From Collinsella sp. AF23-2 (GTDB taxonomy: Bacteria > Actinomycetota > Coriobacteriia > Coriobacteriales > Coriobacteriaceae): a stretch of 64,000 nt of DNA. The stretch is taken from assembly GCF_003459245.1 (NCBI RefSeq), contig NZ_QRVG01000001.1, positions 62,001 to 126,000 of the forward strand. Direction: 5' to 3'. The notes beneath the pieces are model-generated. The model did not search any database, was not told the origin of the DNA, and worked only from the letters and a program-made list of their open reading frames with translations. Of this stretch, positions 31,379-40,657 are shown piece by piece; within the stretch, counting starts at the first letter, position 1; each line of letters opens with the position of its first letter. The position numbers and the translations under genes were made by a program.

Positions 31379-32593
31379 ATGGCCGATAAGATCCAGTGGG
31401 CGGGCAACACGATGCCCAAGAGCGATGATAAGCACTTGGGAATCATGAGCCTCGACCACGTGAAGAAGGCCCGCGCCTTCCACCAGTCGTTCCCTCAATA
31501 TACCGTCACTCCGCTTGCCCGCCTGGACGGTCAGGCTGCGCGCCTGGGCCTGTCCAACCTGTGCGTTAAGGACGAGAGCTACCGCTTTGGCCTCAACGCC
31601 TTTAAGGTCCTGGGCGGATCGTTTGCCATGGCCAACTACATTGCCGACGAGACCGGCAAGGACGTTGCCGACTGCACCTTCGATTACCTGACCTCCGATC
31701 AGCTGGCCGAGGACTTTGGCCAGGCTACCTTCTTTACCGCCACCGACGGCAACCATGGCCGCGGCGTGGCATGGGCTGCCAACAAGCTGGGCCAGAAGGC
31801 CGTCGTGCACATGCCCAAGGGTTCCACCAAGCCCCGCTTTGATAACATCGCCGCCGAGGGCGCCACGGTGACCATCGAAGAGGTCAACTACGACGAGTGC
31901 GTGCGCATGGCCGCCGCCGAGGCCGACGCCTGCGAGCGCGGCGTCATCGTTCAGGACACCGCCTGGGAGGGCTACGAGAAGATCCCGTCTTGGATCATGG
32001 AGGGCTACGGCACCATGGCTTCCGAGGCGGCCGAGCAGCTGCGCGAGATGGCCATCAACCGCCCGACGCACGTCTTTGTCCAGGCTGGCGTGGGCTCGCT
32101 GGCTGGCGCCGTGGTGGGCTACTTCACCAACCTGTATCCCGATAACCCGCCCACCTTCGTCGTGGTCGAGTGCGCGCCTGCCGCCTGCCTGTACAAGGGC
32201 GCTGCCGCCGGCGACGGCGACCCGCGCATCGTGGACGGCGACATGCCCTCCATCATGGCCGGCCTGTGCTGCGGCGAGCCCAACATCTTGGGCTGGGATA
32301 TCCTGCGCAACCACACCACCGCCTTCGTGTCCTGCCCCGACTGGGTCACCGCTCGCGGCATGCGCACCCTGGGCGCTCCCGAGAAGGGCGACCCGCGCGT
32401 CATCTCCGGCGAGTCCGGCGCGGTGACCACCGGCCTGGTCGAGACCCTCATGCTCGATCCCGAGTACGCCGAGCTCAAGGAGCTCATCGGCCTGGACAAG
32501 ACGAGCTCCGTGCTCTGCTTCTCCACCGAGGGCGACACCGATCCGGACCAGTACCGTCGCATCGTCTGGGAGGGCGAGTATCCGACCTGCTAG
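31379..32593 (+). CDS. dpaL: Diaminopropionate ammonia-lyase
   Basis: A 404-residue PLP enzyme (YgeX in E. coli) that converts 2,3-diaminopropionate to pyruvate and ammonia through an aminoacrylate intermediate. The Schiff-base Lys76 is in YRFGLNAFKVLGGSFA; FTATDGNHGRGVAWAA and VQAGVGSLAGAVVGYF are PLP-phosphate binding loops. Length is as usual (about 400). The gene is a fixed member of the anaerobic purine/urate cluster, where it would act on a ring-opening product. It begins the right-arm operon, downstream of the AACAAA boxes. A 118-bp palindromic element follows. Confidence 0.93.
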   Translation: MADKIQWAGNTMPKSDDKHLGIMSLDHVKKARAFHQSFPQYTVTPLARLDGQAARLGLSNLCVKDESYRFGLNAFKVLGGSFAMANYIADETGKDVADCTFDYLTSDQLAEDFGQATFFTATDGNHGRGVAWAANKLGQKAVVHMPKGSTKPRFDNIAAEGATVTIEEVNYDECVRMAAAEADACERGVIVQDTAWEGYEKIPSWIMEGYGTMASEAAEQLREMAINRPTHVFVQAGVGSLAGAVVGYFTNLYPDNPPTFVVVECAPAACLYKGAAAGDGDPRIVDGDMPSIMAGLCCGEPNILGWDILRNHTTAFVSCPDWVTARGMRTLGAPEKGDPRVISGESGAVTTGLVETLMLDPEYAELKELIGLDKTSSVLCFSTEGDTDPDQYRRIVWEGEYPTC

Positions 32594-32609
32594 CGAGCCT
32601 AGCCTGTCC

Positions 32610-32727
32610 GGGTGGCGGAGCATATGTTTACTCCCTGCTCGGACAGTCCTGCTCGCACGGAGAGCACATTAAGTGCTCTCCGGCTCGTGCGGAACTCGCG
32701 ACGGAGCAAACATATGCTCCGCCACCC
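32610..32727. repeat. 118-bp nested palindromic element
   Basis: Outer 20-bp perfect arms (32610-32629, 32708-32727, starting GGGTGGCGGAGC) enclose a perfect inner 10-bp hairpin CGGAGAGCAC/GTGCTCTCCG (32658-32667, 32673-32682) and partly complementary intervening arms. It resembles a MITE or a long folded RNA; there is no open frame. Located between dpaL and ygeY. Confidence 0.65.
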
Positions 32728-32766
32728 TACGTTTACTTGCTTGCCGGGTGCTCGACCTCACGCTGC

Positions 32767-32796
32767 TTGGCACAAGTGATCTATCTGAAATATCTA
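32767..32796 (+). promoter_or_regulatory. Possible internal promoter before ygeY
   Basis: TTGGCA (32767-32772), an 18-nt spacer, TATCTA (32791-32796), followed by the palindrome TACCTGTAGGTA. It may restart transcription after the palindromic element. Confidence 0.35.
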
Positions 32797-32831
32797 CCTG
32801 TAGGTAAACCCTTGTAGAAAGGTTGACTGTT

Positions 32832-34217
32832 ATGACTAAAGAACTCGATTTTGATGCCATTAAGGCTGCGGCTGAGTCCCATCGTGCTGATATGACTCGC
32901 TTCCTGCGCGCCATGATCTCCCACCCCTCTGAGTCCTGCGAGGAGGGCGAGGTTGTCGCTTGCATCAAGGCCGAGATGGAGAGCCTTGGCTATGACGAGG
33001 TCAAGGTCGATGGCTTGGGTAACGTCATGGGCTTTATGGGCGAGGGCGACAAGATTATCGCCATCGACTCCCACATCGACACCGTCGGCATCGGCAACAT
33101 CGAGAACTGGGATGCCGATCCCTATGAGGGCTACGAGACCGACGAGATCATCTACGGCCGCGGCGGCTCTGACCAGGAGGGCGGTATGGCTTCCGCTACC
33201 TATGCTGCCAAGATGATGAAGGACATGGGCCTCATCCCCGAGGGCTACAAGATCATGGTCGTCGGCACCGTCCAGGAAGAGGACTGCGACGGCATGTGCT
33301 GGCAGTACATCTACAACAAGGACGGCATTAAGCCCGAGTTCGTCATTTCCACCGAGCCCACCGACGGCGGCATCTATCGCGGTCACCGCGGCCGTATGGA
33401 GATCCGCGTCGACGTTCACGGCACCTCCTGCCACGGCTCCGCTCCCGACCGCGGCGACAACGCCATCTACAAGATGGCCGACATCATCGCCGACGTCCGC
33501 GCCCTCAACAACAACGGCTGCGACGAGTCGACCGACATCAAGGGTCTCGTCAAGATGCTCGACCCCAAGTACAACCCCGAGCACTTCGAGGATGCCCGCT
33601 TCCTGGGCCGCGGCACCTGCACCGTCAGCCAGATCTTCTACACCAGCCCCAGCCGCTGCGCTGTCGCTGACTCCTGCGCCATCTCCATCGACCGTCGCAT
33701 GACCGCCGGCGAGACCTGGGAGTCCTGCCTGGACGAGATCCGCAACCTGCCGGCCGCCAAGAAGTACGGCGACGACGTGAAGGTCTCCATGTACATGTAC
33801 GACCGTCCGTCCTGGACCGGCGAGGTCTACGAGACCGAGGCTTACTTCCCCACGTGGATCAACAAGGAGACCGCTCCGCACGTCAAGGCCCTCGTCGACG
33901 CCCACAAGGCCATGTTCGGTGACGAGCGCATCGGCTGCGAGCCCAGCATGGACAAGCGCACCGGTCGTCCGCTGTGCGACAAGTGGACCTTCTCCACGAA
34001 CTGCGTTTCCATCCAGGGTCGCTATGGCATCCCCTGCGTCGGCTTTGGCCCGGGTGCCGAGTCTCAGGCTCACGCTCCCAACGAGGTCACCTACAAGGAC
34101 GACCTGGTCACCGCTGCCGCCATGTATGTGGCTGCCCTGAACCTCTACGATCCGAGCCAGGCCGATGGCGACGCCACCGTGTTCCGCGCCGGTCTGACCA
34201 ACAACAAGATCGACTAG
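32832..34217 (+). CDS. ygeY: YgeY family M20 peptidase/deacetylase
   Basis: A 461-residue zinc hydrolase of the M20/ArgE-DapE group. Metal and catalytic elements: [12 protein letters not shown] (His-x-Asp), [26 protein letters not shown] (catalytic Glu pair), [17 protein letters not shown], and a C-terminal [15 protein letters not shown] with the last His ligand. The YgeY subgroup accompanies selenium-dependent hydroxylase clusters; it likely hydrolyses an N-acyl or amide intermediate of purine breakdown, substrate unproven. ATG 32832 is preferred over an in-frame start 9 bp upstream since AGAAAGG is 9 nt before it. Confidence 0.9.
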   Translation: MTKELDFDAIKAAAESHRADMTRFLRAMISHPSESCEEGEVVACIKAEMESLGYDEVKVDGLGNVMGFMGEGDKIIAIDSHIDTVGIGNIENWDADPYEGYETDEIIYGRGGSDQEGGMASATYAAKMMKDMGLIPEGYKIMVVGTVQEEDCDGMCWQYIYNKDGIKPEFVISTEPTDGGIYRGHRGRMEIRVDVHGTSCHGSAPDRGDNAIYKMADIIADVRALNNNGCDESTDIKGLVKMLDPKYNPEHFEDARFLGRGTCTVSQIFYTSPSRCAVADSCAISIDRRMTAGETWESCLDEIRNLPAAKKYGDDVKVSMYMYDRPSWTGEVYETEAYFPTWINKETAPHVKALVDAHKAMFGDERIGCEPSMDKRTGRPLCDKWTFSTNCVSIQGRYGIPCVGFGPGAESQAHAPNEVTYKDDLVTAAAMYVAALNLYDPSQADGDATVFRAGLTNNKID

Positions 34218-34272
34218 TCCCATTCCTTGATCTTGTTGAGCCGGGGGCCGCTCGTGTCCCCGGCACCCCCTG

Positions 34273-34300
34273 TTGACTTGGGGCCCGCGGTCGTTATCTC
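34273..34300 (+). promoter_or_regulatory. Possible promoter before ygeW
   Basis: TTGACT (34273-34278), 16-nt spacer, TATCTC (34295-34300). A GCCGGGG/CCCCGGC hairpin at about 34240-34265 precedes it, so the 201-bp gap may contain both a transcription end and a restart. Confidence 0.35.
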
Positions 34301-34418
34301 CCATGCTTCCTCAACGGTAGCGGGTCCTCGTCATAGCGCTCTGCATGTTCTAGCCACACGCGCATGCCGGAGCACATCTACTCATTGCAATCGTTTCATC
34401 TTTGGAAAGGATATTTAC

Positions 34419-35621
34419 ATGGATGCCAAGTTTACCGAGCTCGTCGAGCAGCTGAACGGCCTCGATTTTAAGGGCATGTACGGCAGCGACTTCCTGCACA
34501 CCTGGGATAAGACCACCGATGAGCTCAAGGCGCTCTACATCGTCGCTGACGCCCTGCGCGAGCTGCGCGAGAACAACGTTTCGTCCAAGATCTTCGATTC
34601 GGGTCTGGCCGTCTCCCTGTTTCGCGACAACTCCACCCGTACGCGCTTCTCCTTCTCCAAGGCCGCTAACCTGCTCGGCCTTGAGCTGCAGGACCTGGAC
34701 GAGAAGAAGTCCCAGATCGCTCACGGCGAGACCGTCCGCGAGACCGCTACCATGATCTCCTTCATGGCCGACGTCATCGGCATCCGCGACGACATGTACA
34801 TCGGCAAGGGCGACGCCTACATGGCCGAGGTCTCCGAGTCTGTCCAGCAGGCCTACGAGGACGGCGTTCTGGATCACCGTCCCACGCTCATCTCTCTGCA
34901 GTCCGATTCCGACCACCCCACGCAGTCCTCTGCCGACATGCTTTACCTCATCAACGAGTTTGGCGGCCTCGAGAACCTCAAGGGCAAGAAGGTTGCCGTT
35001 ACCTGGGCCTACTCGCCCTCTTACGGCAAGCCGCTGTCCTGCCCGCAGTCGCTGATCAGCCTGCTGCCCCGCTTTGGCATGGACGTCACCCTGGCCCACC
35101 CCGAGGGCTACGACCTCATGCCCGAGGTCGTCGAGCGCGCCAAGGGCTACGCCGCCGAGTCCGGCACCACCTTTAAGCAGGTCAACACCATGGCCGAGGC
35201 CTTCGAGGGCGCCGACATCGTGATCCCCAAGAGCTGGGCTCCGTTTGCCGCCATGGAGAAGCGTACCAACCTGTACGCCGAGGCCGACGACGCCGGCATC
35301 GCAGCGCTCGAGAAGGAGCTGCTCGCTCAGAACGCCACCCATCAGGACTGGTGCTCCACGACCGAGCTCATGGAGAAGACCGCCAACGGCCAGGACACCA
35401 TCTTTATGCACCCGCTGCCCGCCGACATCTCCGGTGTCTCCTGCGAGCACGGCGAGGTCAATGCCGACGTCTTTGACATGCACCGCGTGGGCATGTACAA
35501 GGAGGCCAGCTACAAGCCGTACGCCATCGCAGCCATGATGTTCCTGCAGAAGGTTGCCGATCCCGCCGCTACCCTCAAGGCCCTCGACGAGCGCAATACC
35601 GCCCGTTGGTTCCAGGCCTAA
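34419..35621 (+). CDS. ygeW: Knotted carbamoyltransferase YgeW
   Basis: A 400-residue member of the aspartate/ornithine carbamoyltransferase superfamily. Carbamoyl-phosphate loop SLFRDNSTRTRFSF is clear; further motifs are LQSDSDHPTQSSADMLYL (HPTQ-type) and FMHPLPADISGVSCEHGEV. YgeW enzymes act in the purine/urate cluster, where a carbamoyl group from a ureido intermediate would be released to carbamoyl phosphate for ATP formation; the amino acceptor is not known for certain. ATG 34419 has GGAAAGG 8 nt upstream; the upstream in-frame extension to 34227 is not supported by a family match. Confidence 0.92.
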   Translation: MDAKFTELVEQLNGLDFKGMYGSDFLHTWDKTTDELKALYIVADALRELRENNVSSKIFDSGLAVSLFRDNSTRTRFSFSKAANLLGLELQDLDEKKSQIAHGETVRETATMISFMADVIGIRDDMYIGKGDAYMAEVSESVQQAYEDGVLDHRPTLISLQSDSDHPTQSSADMLYLINEFGGLENLKGKKVAVTWAYSPSYGKPLSCPQSLISLLPRFGMDVTLAHPEGYDLMPEVVERAKGYAAESGTTFKQVNTMAEAFEGADIVIPKSWAPFAAMEKRTNLYAEADDAGIAALEKELLAQNATHQDWCSTTELMEKTANGQDTIFMHPLPADISGVSCEHGEVNADVFDMHRVGMYKEASYKPYAIAAMMFLQKVADPAATLKALDERNTARWFQA

Positions 35622-35771
35622 AGCCGCGCTGAGGTAAGCCGTGTAAAGGGGGCGCTCTGCCAACCGGCGGGGTGCCCCTTTTTGCATCGTGGGCGTGCGG
35701 GATAAGCGCTTTCGATGTAGATGCCCCGCGACGCGAGTTATGGGTACGATGGTTTCAGGGGAGGTATCGCC

Positions 35772-36386
35772 ATGAAACTCGGTTGCGTCATTATGGCTTC
35801 GGGCGAGGGCAAGCGGTTTGGCTCTAACAAGATGCTCGCCGATATCTATGGCGAGCCGCTGATTGCCCGGACTATCGATTCGGTTCCCCGGGGCTTTGAC
35901 GTTGTGGTTTCGACGCGTTGGCCCGAGGTCGCCCAGATTTGCGAGGACAAGCATTGCCCGTGTGTGCTGCACGATGGCAAGCTCAGAAGCGAAAGCGTCC
36001 GTGCGGGCCTTTCGTGGGGGGCGAGCCGCGGCTGGAAGGGTTGCCTCTTTTTGCCGGGCGACCAGCCGCTCGTGAGTTCGGATTCTTTTGAGGCCATGGT
36101 TCGCGCGTTTGATGAGCGTGGCCGCAAGTATCCGGTGCGTCTTGCGTGCAACGGTGAGCCTTCGAGCCCGGTGCTCTTTCCGGCGGAACTGTTCGATGCA
36201 CTTATGTGTCTTGAGGGTAAGGACGGCGGCGGTTCGATCCTCAAGGACCGTACCGACGTGGTGCTGGTCGAGGCGCGTGCCTACGAGCTGTGGGACGTCG
36301 ATACCGTCAAAGGACAGCGACGCATAACGGAGCATATCGCCGCCTGCTCGTATTTTGATCGCGTGGCCAACTGCATCAATCAATAA
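35772..36386 (+). CDS. MocA/YgfJ-like molybdenum cofactor nucleotidyltransferase
   Basis: A 204-residue NTP-transferase-fold protein. The nucleotide loop MASGEGKRFGSNKMLADIYGEPLI is close to the MobA/MocA consensus, and FLPGDQPLVSSDSFEAM gives the metal-binding Asp. MocA adds CMP to molybdopterin to give the cytosine dinucleotide form used by many xanthine-dehydrogenase-family enzymes. Its position between ygeW and hydA, and the hydroxylase genes nearby, support maturation of that enzyme. ATG 35772 follows GGGGAGG by 8 nt; an upstream start at 35721 would add 17 residues. Confidence 0.85.
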   Translation: MKLGCVIMASGEGKRFGSNKMLADIYGEPLIARTIDSVPRGFDVVVSTRWPEVAQICEDKHCPCVLHDGKLRSESVRAGLSWGASRGWKGCLFLPGDQPLVSSDSFEAMVRAFDERGRKYPVRLACNGEPSSPVLFPAELFDALMCLEGKDGGGSILKDRTDVVLVEARAYELWDVDTVKGQRRITEHIAACSYFDRVANCINQ

Positions 36387-36395
36387 GGAGCAATT

Positions 36396-37763
36396 ATGAT
36401 CATCATCAAAAACGGCGCGCTCGTGACGCCCCAGGGGCTTCGCCGCGCCGATCTTGCCATGGATGGCGATAAGATCGTGCGGATTGCCGCGGCGATTGAG
36501 CCGGCCGAGGGCGATACCGTCGAGGATGCTGCGGGCTGCTGGGTGTTCCCGGGCTTTATCGACGGCCACACGCACATGCAGTGCTGGACCGGCATGGATT
36601 GGACGGCCGATAGCTTTGAGACCGGTACGCGTGCGGCTGCCTGCGGCGGTACGACGACCATCGTGGACTACGCGACGGCCGATCGCGGCGTGACCATGCC
36701 CGATGCCTTGGTCGAGTGGCATCATCGCGCCGACGGAACCTGCACGGCCAACTACGCCTTTCATATGGCACTCGCCGAGTGGAACGAGCGCAACCGCGCC
36801 GATCTTTCGGCCATGCGCGAGGCGGGCGTGTCGTCGTTTAAGACCTACTTTGCCTACGACCATCTGCGCCTGGACGATGCCGAGACGCTCGAGGTGCTGG
36901 AGGAGCTCAAGCGCGTGGGCGGTATCCTGTGCGTGCATTGCGAGAACGGCACGTTGGTCAACGCGCTGCAGAAGCGCGTGTTTGAGCAGGGTATCCACGG
37001 GCCCGAGGGCCATGCGCTCAGCCGCCCGGACGTGTGTGAGGCCGAGGCCGTGAGCCGCCTGCTGTATCTGGCGCACTTGGCCGGGGACGCTCCGGTCAAC
37101 GTGGTGCACCTTTCGACCAGGCTGGGGCTCGAGGCCATTCGCGCTGCCAAAGCGCGCGGGCAGAAGAACATCTATGTCGAGACATGCCCTCAGTATCTGA
37201 TGCTCGACGACACCTGCTATCTGGAGCAGGGCGAGGACGGCTTTGCGGGCGCCAAGTACGTGATGAGTCCGCCGCTGCGCCATGCCGGCGACCGTGCGGC
37301 ACTGCGCGAGGCGCTTGTGGCTGGCGAGATCGATACGATTGCGACCGATCATTGCAGCTTTAACCTGCACGGGCAAAAGGACCGCGGGCGCGACGACTTC
37401 CGCGCGATTCCCAACGGCGGACCCGGCGTGGAGCATCGTCCCGTCGCGATCGCTACGAGCTTTGAGGGACAGCTGGGCCCCGAGGATCTGTGCCGCCTGA
37501 TGAGCGAGAACCCGGCGCGCGTTTTTGGCATGTATCCGCGCAAGGGCTGTCTTGCCGAGGGCGCCGATGCCGACGTGTGCGTGTGGGATCCGTGCGCGCG
37601 TTGGACGATCAGCGCCGCGACGCAGCATCAGGCCGTGGACTACACGCCGCTCGAGGGCTTTGAGGCACATGGCCGCGCCAAGGCCGTGTTTGTGAACGGC
37701 GTGCTGGCGGCACGCGACGGCGAGCCCACCGGAGCCCAACCCGGCCGCTACGTGCCCCGCTAA
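36396..37763 (+). CDS. hydA: Dihydropyrimidinase/hydantoinase family amidohydrolase
   Basis: A 455-residue cyclic amidohydrolase. Metal site: FIDGHTHMQ (His58, His60), the carbamylated lysine SSFKTYFAYD (Lys149), LCVHCENGTLVNAL, VNVVHLSTRLGLEAI and the catalytic Asp in IATDHCSFNL. It hydrolyses cyclic amides (dihydropyrimidine, hydantoin or the analogous purine-derived ring) with ring opening. It begins 9 bp after the MocA-like gene, so it is in the same operon. The E. coli equivalent in the xdh/yge cluster is HyuA/HydA (phenylhydantoinase). Confidence 0.9.
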   Translation: MIIIKNGALVTPQGLRRADLAMDGDKIVRIAAAIEPAEGDTVEDAAGCWVFPGFIDGHTHMQCWTGMDWTADSFETGTRAAACGGTTTIVDYATADRGVTMPDALVEWHHRADGTCTANYAFHMALAEWNERNRADLSAMREAGVSSFKTYFAYDHLRLDDAETLEVLEELKRVGGILCVHCENGTLVNALQKRVFEQGIHGPEGHALSRPDVCEAEAVSRLLYLAHLAGDAPVNVVHLSTRLGLEAIRAAKARGQKNIYVETCPQYLMLDDTCYLEQGEDGFAGAKYVMSPPLRHAGDRAALREALVAGEIDTIATDHCSFNLHGQKDRGRDDFRAIPNGGPGVEHRPVAIATSFEGQLGPEDLCRLMSENPARVFGMYPRKGCLAEGADADVCVWDPCARWTISAATQHQAVDYTPLEGFEAHGRAKAVFVNGVLAARDGEPTGAQPGRYVPR

Positions 37764-37776
37764 CGGGAAGACCGCC

Positions 37777-37849
37777 GGGGTAGCTAATTTGGGAGATGAT
37801 TTTTTGGGACGGGGTAGCAAAAAGAGCCCCGTCCCAAATTTGCTACCCC
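37777..37849. repeat. Imperfect palindrome between hydA and yqeC
   Basis: Left arm GGGGTAGCTAATTTGGG... and right arm CCCCGTCCCAAATTTGCTACCCC are complementary except for a ~15-nt insertion in the left arm that repeats the TTTGGGA segment. The right arm supplies the yqeC stop codon. It belongs to the same family as 63691-63773 (shared AATTTGGGACGGGG). It may serve as a bidirectional terminator for these convergent genes. Confidence 0.65.
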
Positions 37850-38580
37850 TGGAGGCTGGTGGCGATGAGGGGGCGGCCGAGGGCTGCCTCGAAGCAATCT
37901 GCCATCGTTGGATCGGCAAGCGTGTCGACTTGGTTGAGCATGATGCGGGCATTGTCGAGGTTCAGCATCTGCAGCTCGGCATTGAGCACCATGGCGACGC
38001 GCTCTGGGGTGGCAGCGTCGGTGGGCTCGCAGCCGCAGCGCTCGCAGAAGAGCTCGGGGCGGTGGACAACCTTGGCGACGGGCTTGCCCAGCCCTGAGGC
38101 GCCGACGACCCAGACAACGTTTGCCGTGCCGGCGGGAACGACCGGCTCCCAGGCGGCATGTGCCTTGAGCGGGAGTCGCTTGCTGCCATCTGCCTCGGCC
38201 AACACATAGTCAAAGCGCTGCGCCAGCTCGTTGAGCGGCTCGGCGGGGGCGGAGAGCTTGCCTGTCTCCGGGTTCAAAACACCCGCCTGGCAGATACTTC
38301 CGCGGACAAGTCCCGCGCATGCCTCGCAGGTGCAGCCGGGAACATGTAGGGTCCCCGGCTTCCAAGGCGCGGCGTCCAGGCGACGGCTCGACCCATCCCA
38401 TGGCACGCCGGCGACGGGAAACATGTGCGTGGTGGTACAGAGGAGCACGCGGCCGCCAGCGCGCATGAGCTCAAGACCCAGCGTCTTGAGCAAGGTCGAC
38501 TTGCCGCCGCTGCCGATAATCGCGGTAATGCCCGGCTCGATCCTGAGCGCCGAGGCAAGATTGCCGCTAACCGTTTCCAT
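37843..38580 (-). CDS. yqeC: Selenium-dependent hydroxylase accessory protein YqeC
   Basis: A 245-residue P-loop protein: ITAIIGSGGKSTLLKTL (Walker A 23-29), GRVLLCTTTHMFPV, and a cysteine cluster CTCEAC. The middle reads YVLAEADGSKRLPLKAHAAWEPVVP, the hallmark of the YqeC family. YqeC is found only in genomes with selenium-dependent molybdenum hydroxylases and is thought to help install selenium in the cofactor; biochemistry is limited. It is divergent from yqeB across ~100 bp containing TATAAT and an AT-rich near-palindrome (38604-38619). Confidence 0.9.
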   Translation of the reverse strand: METVSGNLASALRIEPGITAIIGSGGKSTLLKTLGLELMRAGGRVLLCTTTHMFPVAGVPWDGSSRRLDAAPWKPGTLHVPGCTCEACAGLVRGSICQAGVLNPETGKLSAPAEPLNELAQRFDYVLAEADGSKRLPLKAHAAWEPVVPAGTANVVWVVGASGLGKPVAKVVHRPELFCERCGCEPTDAATPERVAMVLNAELQMLNLDNARIMLNQVDTLADPTMADCFEAALGRPLIATSLQG

Positions 38581-38603
38581 CTGTTCACCGCCGTATAATA
38601 CTG

Positions 38604-38619
38604 TGATAATAAATAATCA
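38604..38619. promoter_or_regulatory. AT-rich imperfect palindrome between yqeC and yqeB
   Basis: TGATAATAAATAATCA, next to TATAAT at 38594-38599. Candidate operator for the divergent maturation genes. Confidence 0.35.
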
Positions 38620-38682
38620 TCAGAGTAGCGGTCGAACCGCTTTTGCTCTGCTCAAACCGTAGCACAGGGAGGTGCCCCGGGA

Positions 38683-39477
38683 ATGCTCGTTTATGTTCGC
38701 GGCGCCGGCGATATCGCCACGGGTGTCGCTGCCCGTTTGGTGCGCGCCGGCGTGTCGGTTGTCATGGCCGATATCGCGGTTCCCACGTGCATCCGCCGCA
38801 CAATCAGTTTTTGCGAGGCCATTCGCCTGGGCGAGGTCCAGGTCGAGGGCATTCGCGCTCGCTTGGCACAGACGCCGGCTGAGGCGCTTGCGATTGCCGA
38901 GGCTGGAGACGTCGCCGTTGTGGTAGACCCCCAGGCCAAGATGATCGGCGAGCTGAAACCCGCGGCTGTGGTCGACGCGATTTTGGCTAAGCGCAACTTG
39001 GGCACCACGCGCGACATGGCGCCCGCCGTCATCGCCGTGGGGCCGGGCTTTACCGCGCCGGTTGACTGCGACGCCGTGGTCGAGACCATGCGCGGGCATT
39101 TTCTCGGCCGTGTCATTACCCAAGGTTCGCCCCAGCCTAACACGGGCGTGCCGGGCATTATCGCCGGCTATGGCAAGGAACGTGTTATCCACAGCCCCGC
39201 CGCCGGCGTGTTTCGGTCCGACCGCGCAATCGGCGACATCGTGAGCGCCGGAGACGTGATTGGCTACGCGGGCGATACGCCCATGTGCACGCAGATCGAT
39301 GGCTGTCTGCGCGGGCTTTTGGCGAACGGCGTGCAGGTGACTGAGGGCTTTAAATGCGCCGATGTCGATCCGCGTGGCGACGCCAGCTACATCAACTATA
39401 TTTCGGACAAGGCGACATCGGTCGGCGGCGGCGTGCTCGAGGCACTCGCTATGCTCACCGATGTCTTTAGAGGATAG
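38683..39477 (+). CDS. yqeB: Selenium-dependent molybdenum cofactor biosynthesis protein YqeB
   Basis: A 264-residue protein. It starts MLVYVRGAGDIATGVAARLVRAG, a Rossmann-like opening, then MADIAVPTCIRRTISFCEAI, and GPGFTAPVDCDAVVETMRGHFLGRVI. These match the YqeB (EF2563-type) family that accompanies selenium-dependent xanthine dehydrogenase. The exact reaction is not known. GGGAGG is 10 nt before the ATG. The next gene, xdhC-like, begins 9 bp after its stop. Confidence 0.9.
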   Translation: MLVYVRGAGDIATGVAARLVRAGVSVVMADIAVPTCIRRTISFCEAIRLGEVQVEGIRARLAQTPAEALAIAEAGDVAVVVDPQAKMIGELKPAAVVDAILAKRNLGTTRDMAPAVIAVGPGFTAPVDCDAVVETMRGHFLGRVITQGSPQPNTGVPGIIAGYGKERVIHSPAAGVFRSDRAIGDIVSAGDVIGYAGDTPMCTQIDGCLRGLLANGVQVTEGFKCADVDPRGDASYINYISDKATSVGGGVLEALAMLTDVFRG

Positions 39478-39486
39478 AAGGCGGCA

Positions 39487-40530
39487 ATGGAAAAGCTCGA
39501 TGTTGTGAAAGCGGCGCTTGCCGCCCTGCGTGCTGGCGAGACGTGCGAGCTCGTGGTCGTGGCCGGTACGGCGGGGTCATCACCACGCGGCGTGGGCGCC
39601 TGGATGGCCGTCTTTGCCGATGGCAGCCAAGCGGGCACCATCGGCGGCGGCAAGATTGAGCTTTTTGCGCTGGACGAGGCGCGCGAGCTGCTGGCCGCAG
39701 GGCAATCGCGTCTGGTCCGCTACACCATGGGCGGCGAGAACTCCGATACCGGCATGATCTGCGGCGGGGCCATCTGCCTGTGCTACCTGCATCTGGACTC
39801 GACCCAGGCACCGTTGTTCCAGTCGGTTGCCGACGTCTTGGCCTATCGGCGCATCGGCGACTTCGTCATCGACTTTGAGCCGTTTATCGCGAGCGCGCTC
39901 GAGGGCGATGTGGTTGAGTACCATGGCGAGACATCGCGCCATACCATTGCCGGCTGCCCCGAGCTTTCGCTGGTGGAGGAGGGGAGTAAGGTCACCTACA
40001 CCAACGCCGCCTCCGAGATTCCCCCGGCGCACATCGAGACGCTCTGCCCCGAGGGCCTGACCTATATCTTTGGCTGCGGCCACGTGGGCGCTGCGACGGC
40101 GCGGGTGCTCACGGCGGCGGGCTTTGCCGTCGTGGCTTGCGACGACCGCCCCGGCACGCTGACCCCCGAATGGGTGCCCGGCGTCTACGACCGTCGTCTG
40201 GTCGATTATAAGAACCTGAGCGAGCTGTGCCCCATCGGCCCGCGCGACTTGGTGGTCGTCGCCACGGCGGGTCACAAGTCCGATATCGACGTGGTGATTC
40301 AGGCCATGCGCGCTAAACCCGCCTATCTGGGCTGCCTGGGCTCGCGCCGCAAGACCGCCTTTGTGCGCGCCCGCCTGGAGCAGGAGGGCTTCACGCAGGG
40401 CCAGATCGACGAGCTGCACCTGCCGATCGGTGTCGCCATCGAGGCCGAGGACCCCGAGGAGATCGCCATCTCCATCGCCGCCGAGATGATCCACCTGCGT
40501 CGCACCAAACTCGTCCCCCGCAAGCGCTAG
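39487..40530 (+). CDS. xdhC: XdhC/CoxI family molybdenum hydroxylase maturation factor
   Basis: A 347-residue protein. N-terminal XdhC_CoxI domain: CELVVVAGTAGSSPRGVGAWMAVFADGSQAGTIGGGKIE. C-terminal Rossmann domain: LTYIFGCGHVGAATARVLTAAGFAVVACDDRPG. Family members bind molybdenum cofactor and help insert the terminal sulfur (or here perhaps selenium) ligand into XDH. It follows yqeB by 9 bp and precedes the second NCS2 permease by 127 bp. The acting partner is inferred to be the fused XDH at 10787-13564. Confidence 0.9.
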   Translation: MEKLDVVKAALAALRAGETCELVVVAGTAGSSPRGVGAWMAVFADGSQAGTIGGGKIELFALDEARELLAAGQSRLVRYTMGGENSDTGMICGGAICLCYLHLDSTQAPLFQSVADVLAYRRIGDFVIDFEPFIASALEGDVVEYHGETSRHTIAGCPELSLVEEGSKVTYTNAASEIPPAHIETLCPEGLTYIFGCGHVGAATARVLTAAGFAVVACDDRPGTLTPEWVPGVYDRRLVDYKNLSELCPIGPRDLVVVATAGHKSDIDVVIQAMRAKPAYLGCLGSRRKTAFVRARLEQEGFTQGQIDELHLPIGVAIEAEDPEEIAISIAAEMIHLRRTKLVPRKR

Positions 40531-40657
40531 TCGCATCCCAAATGAGCTGCCCCAGCCCTCTGCCGCATGCGGGTCAAAATGCTACCTGTGCCATATGCCC
40601 TATAATGTCCGACCGTTGAGCGGCATGGGGCCGCTGCCTAGGGTATGGGAGGCGCAA

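Noticed and set aside
34350..37952. A 1200-codon open frame on the minus strand
   Set aside because: It lies opposite ygeW, the mocA-like gene and hydA, all with recognisable active sites; codon pattern and composition show it is a shadow.
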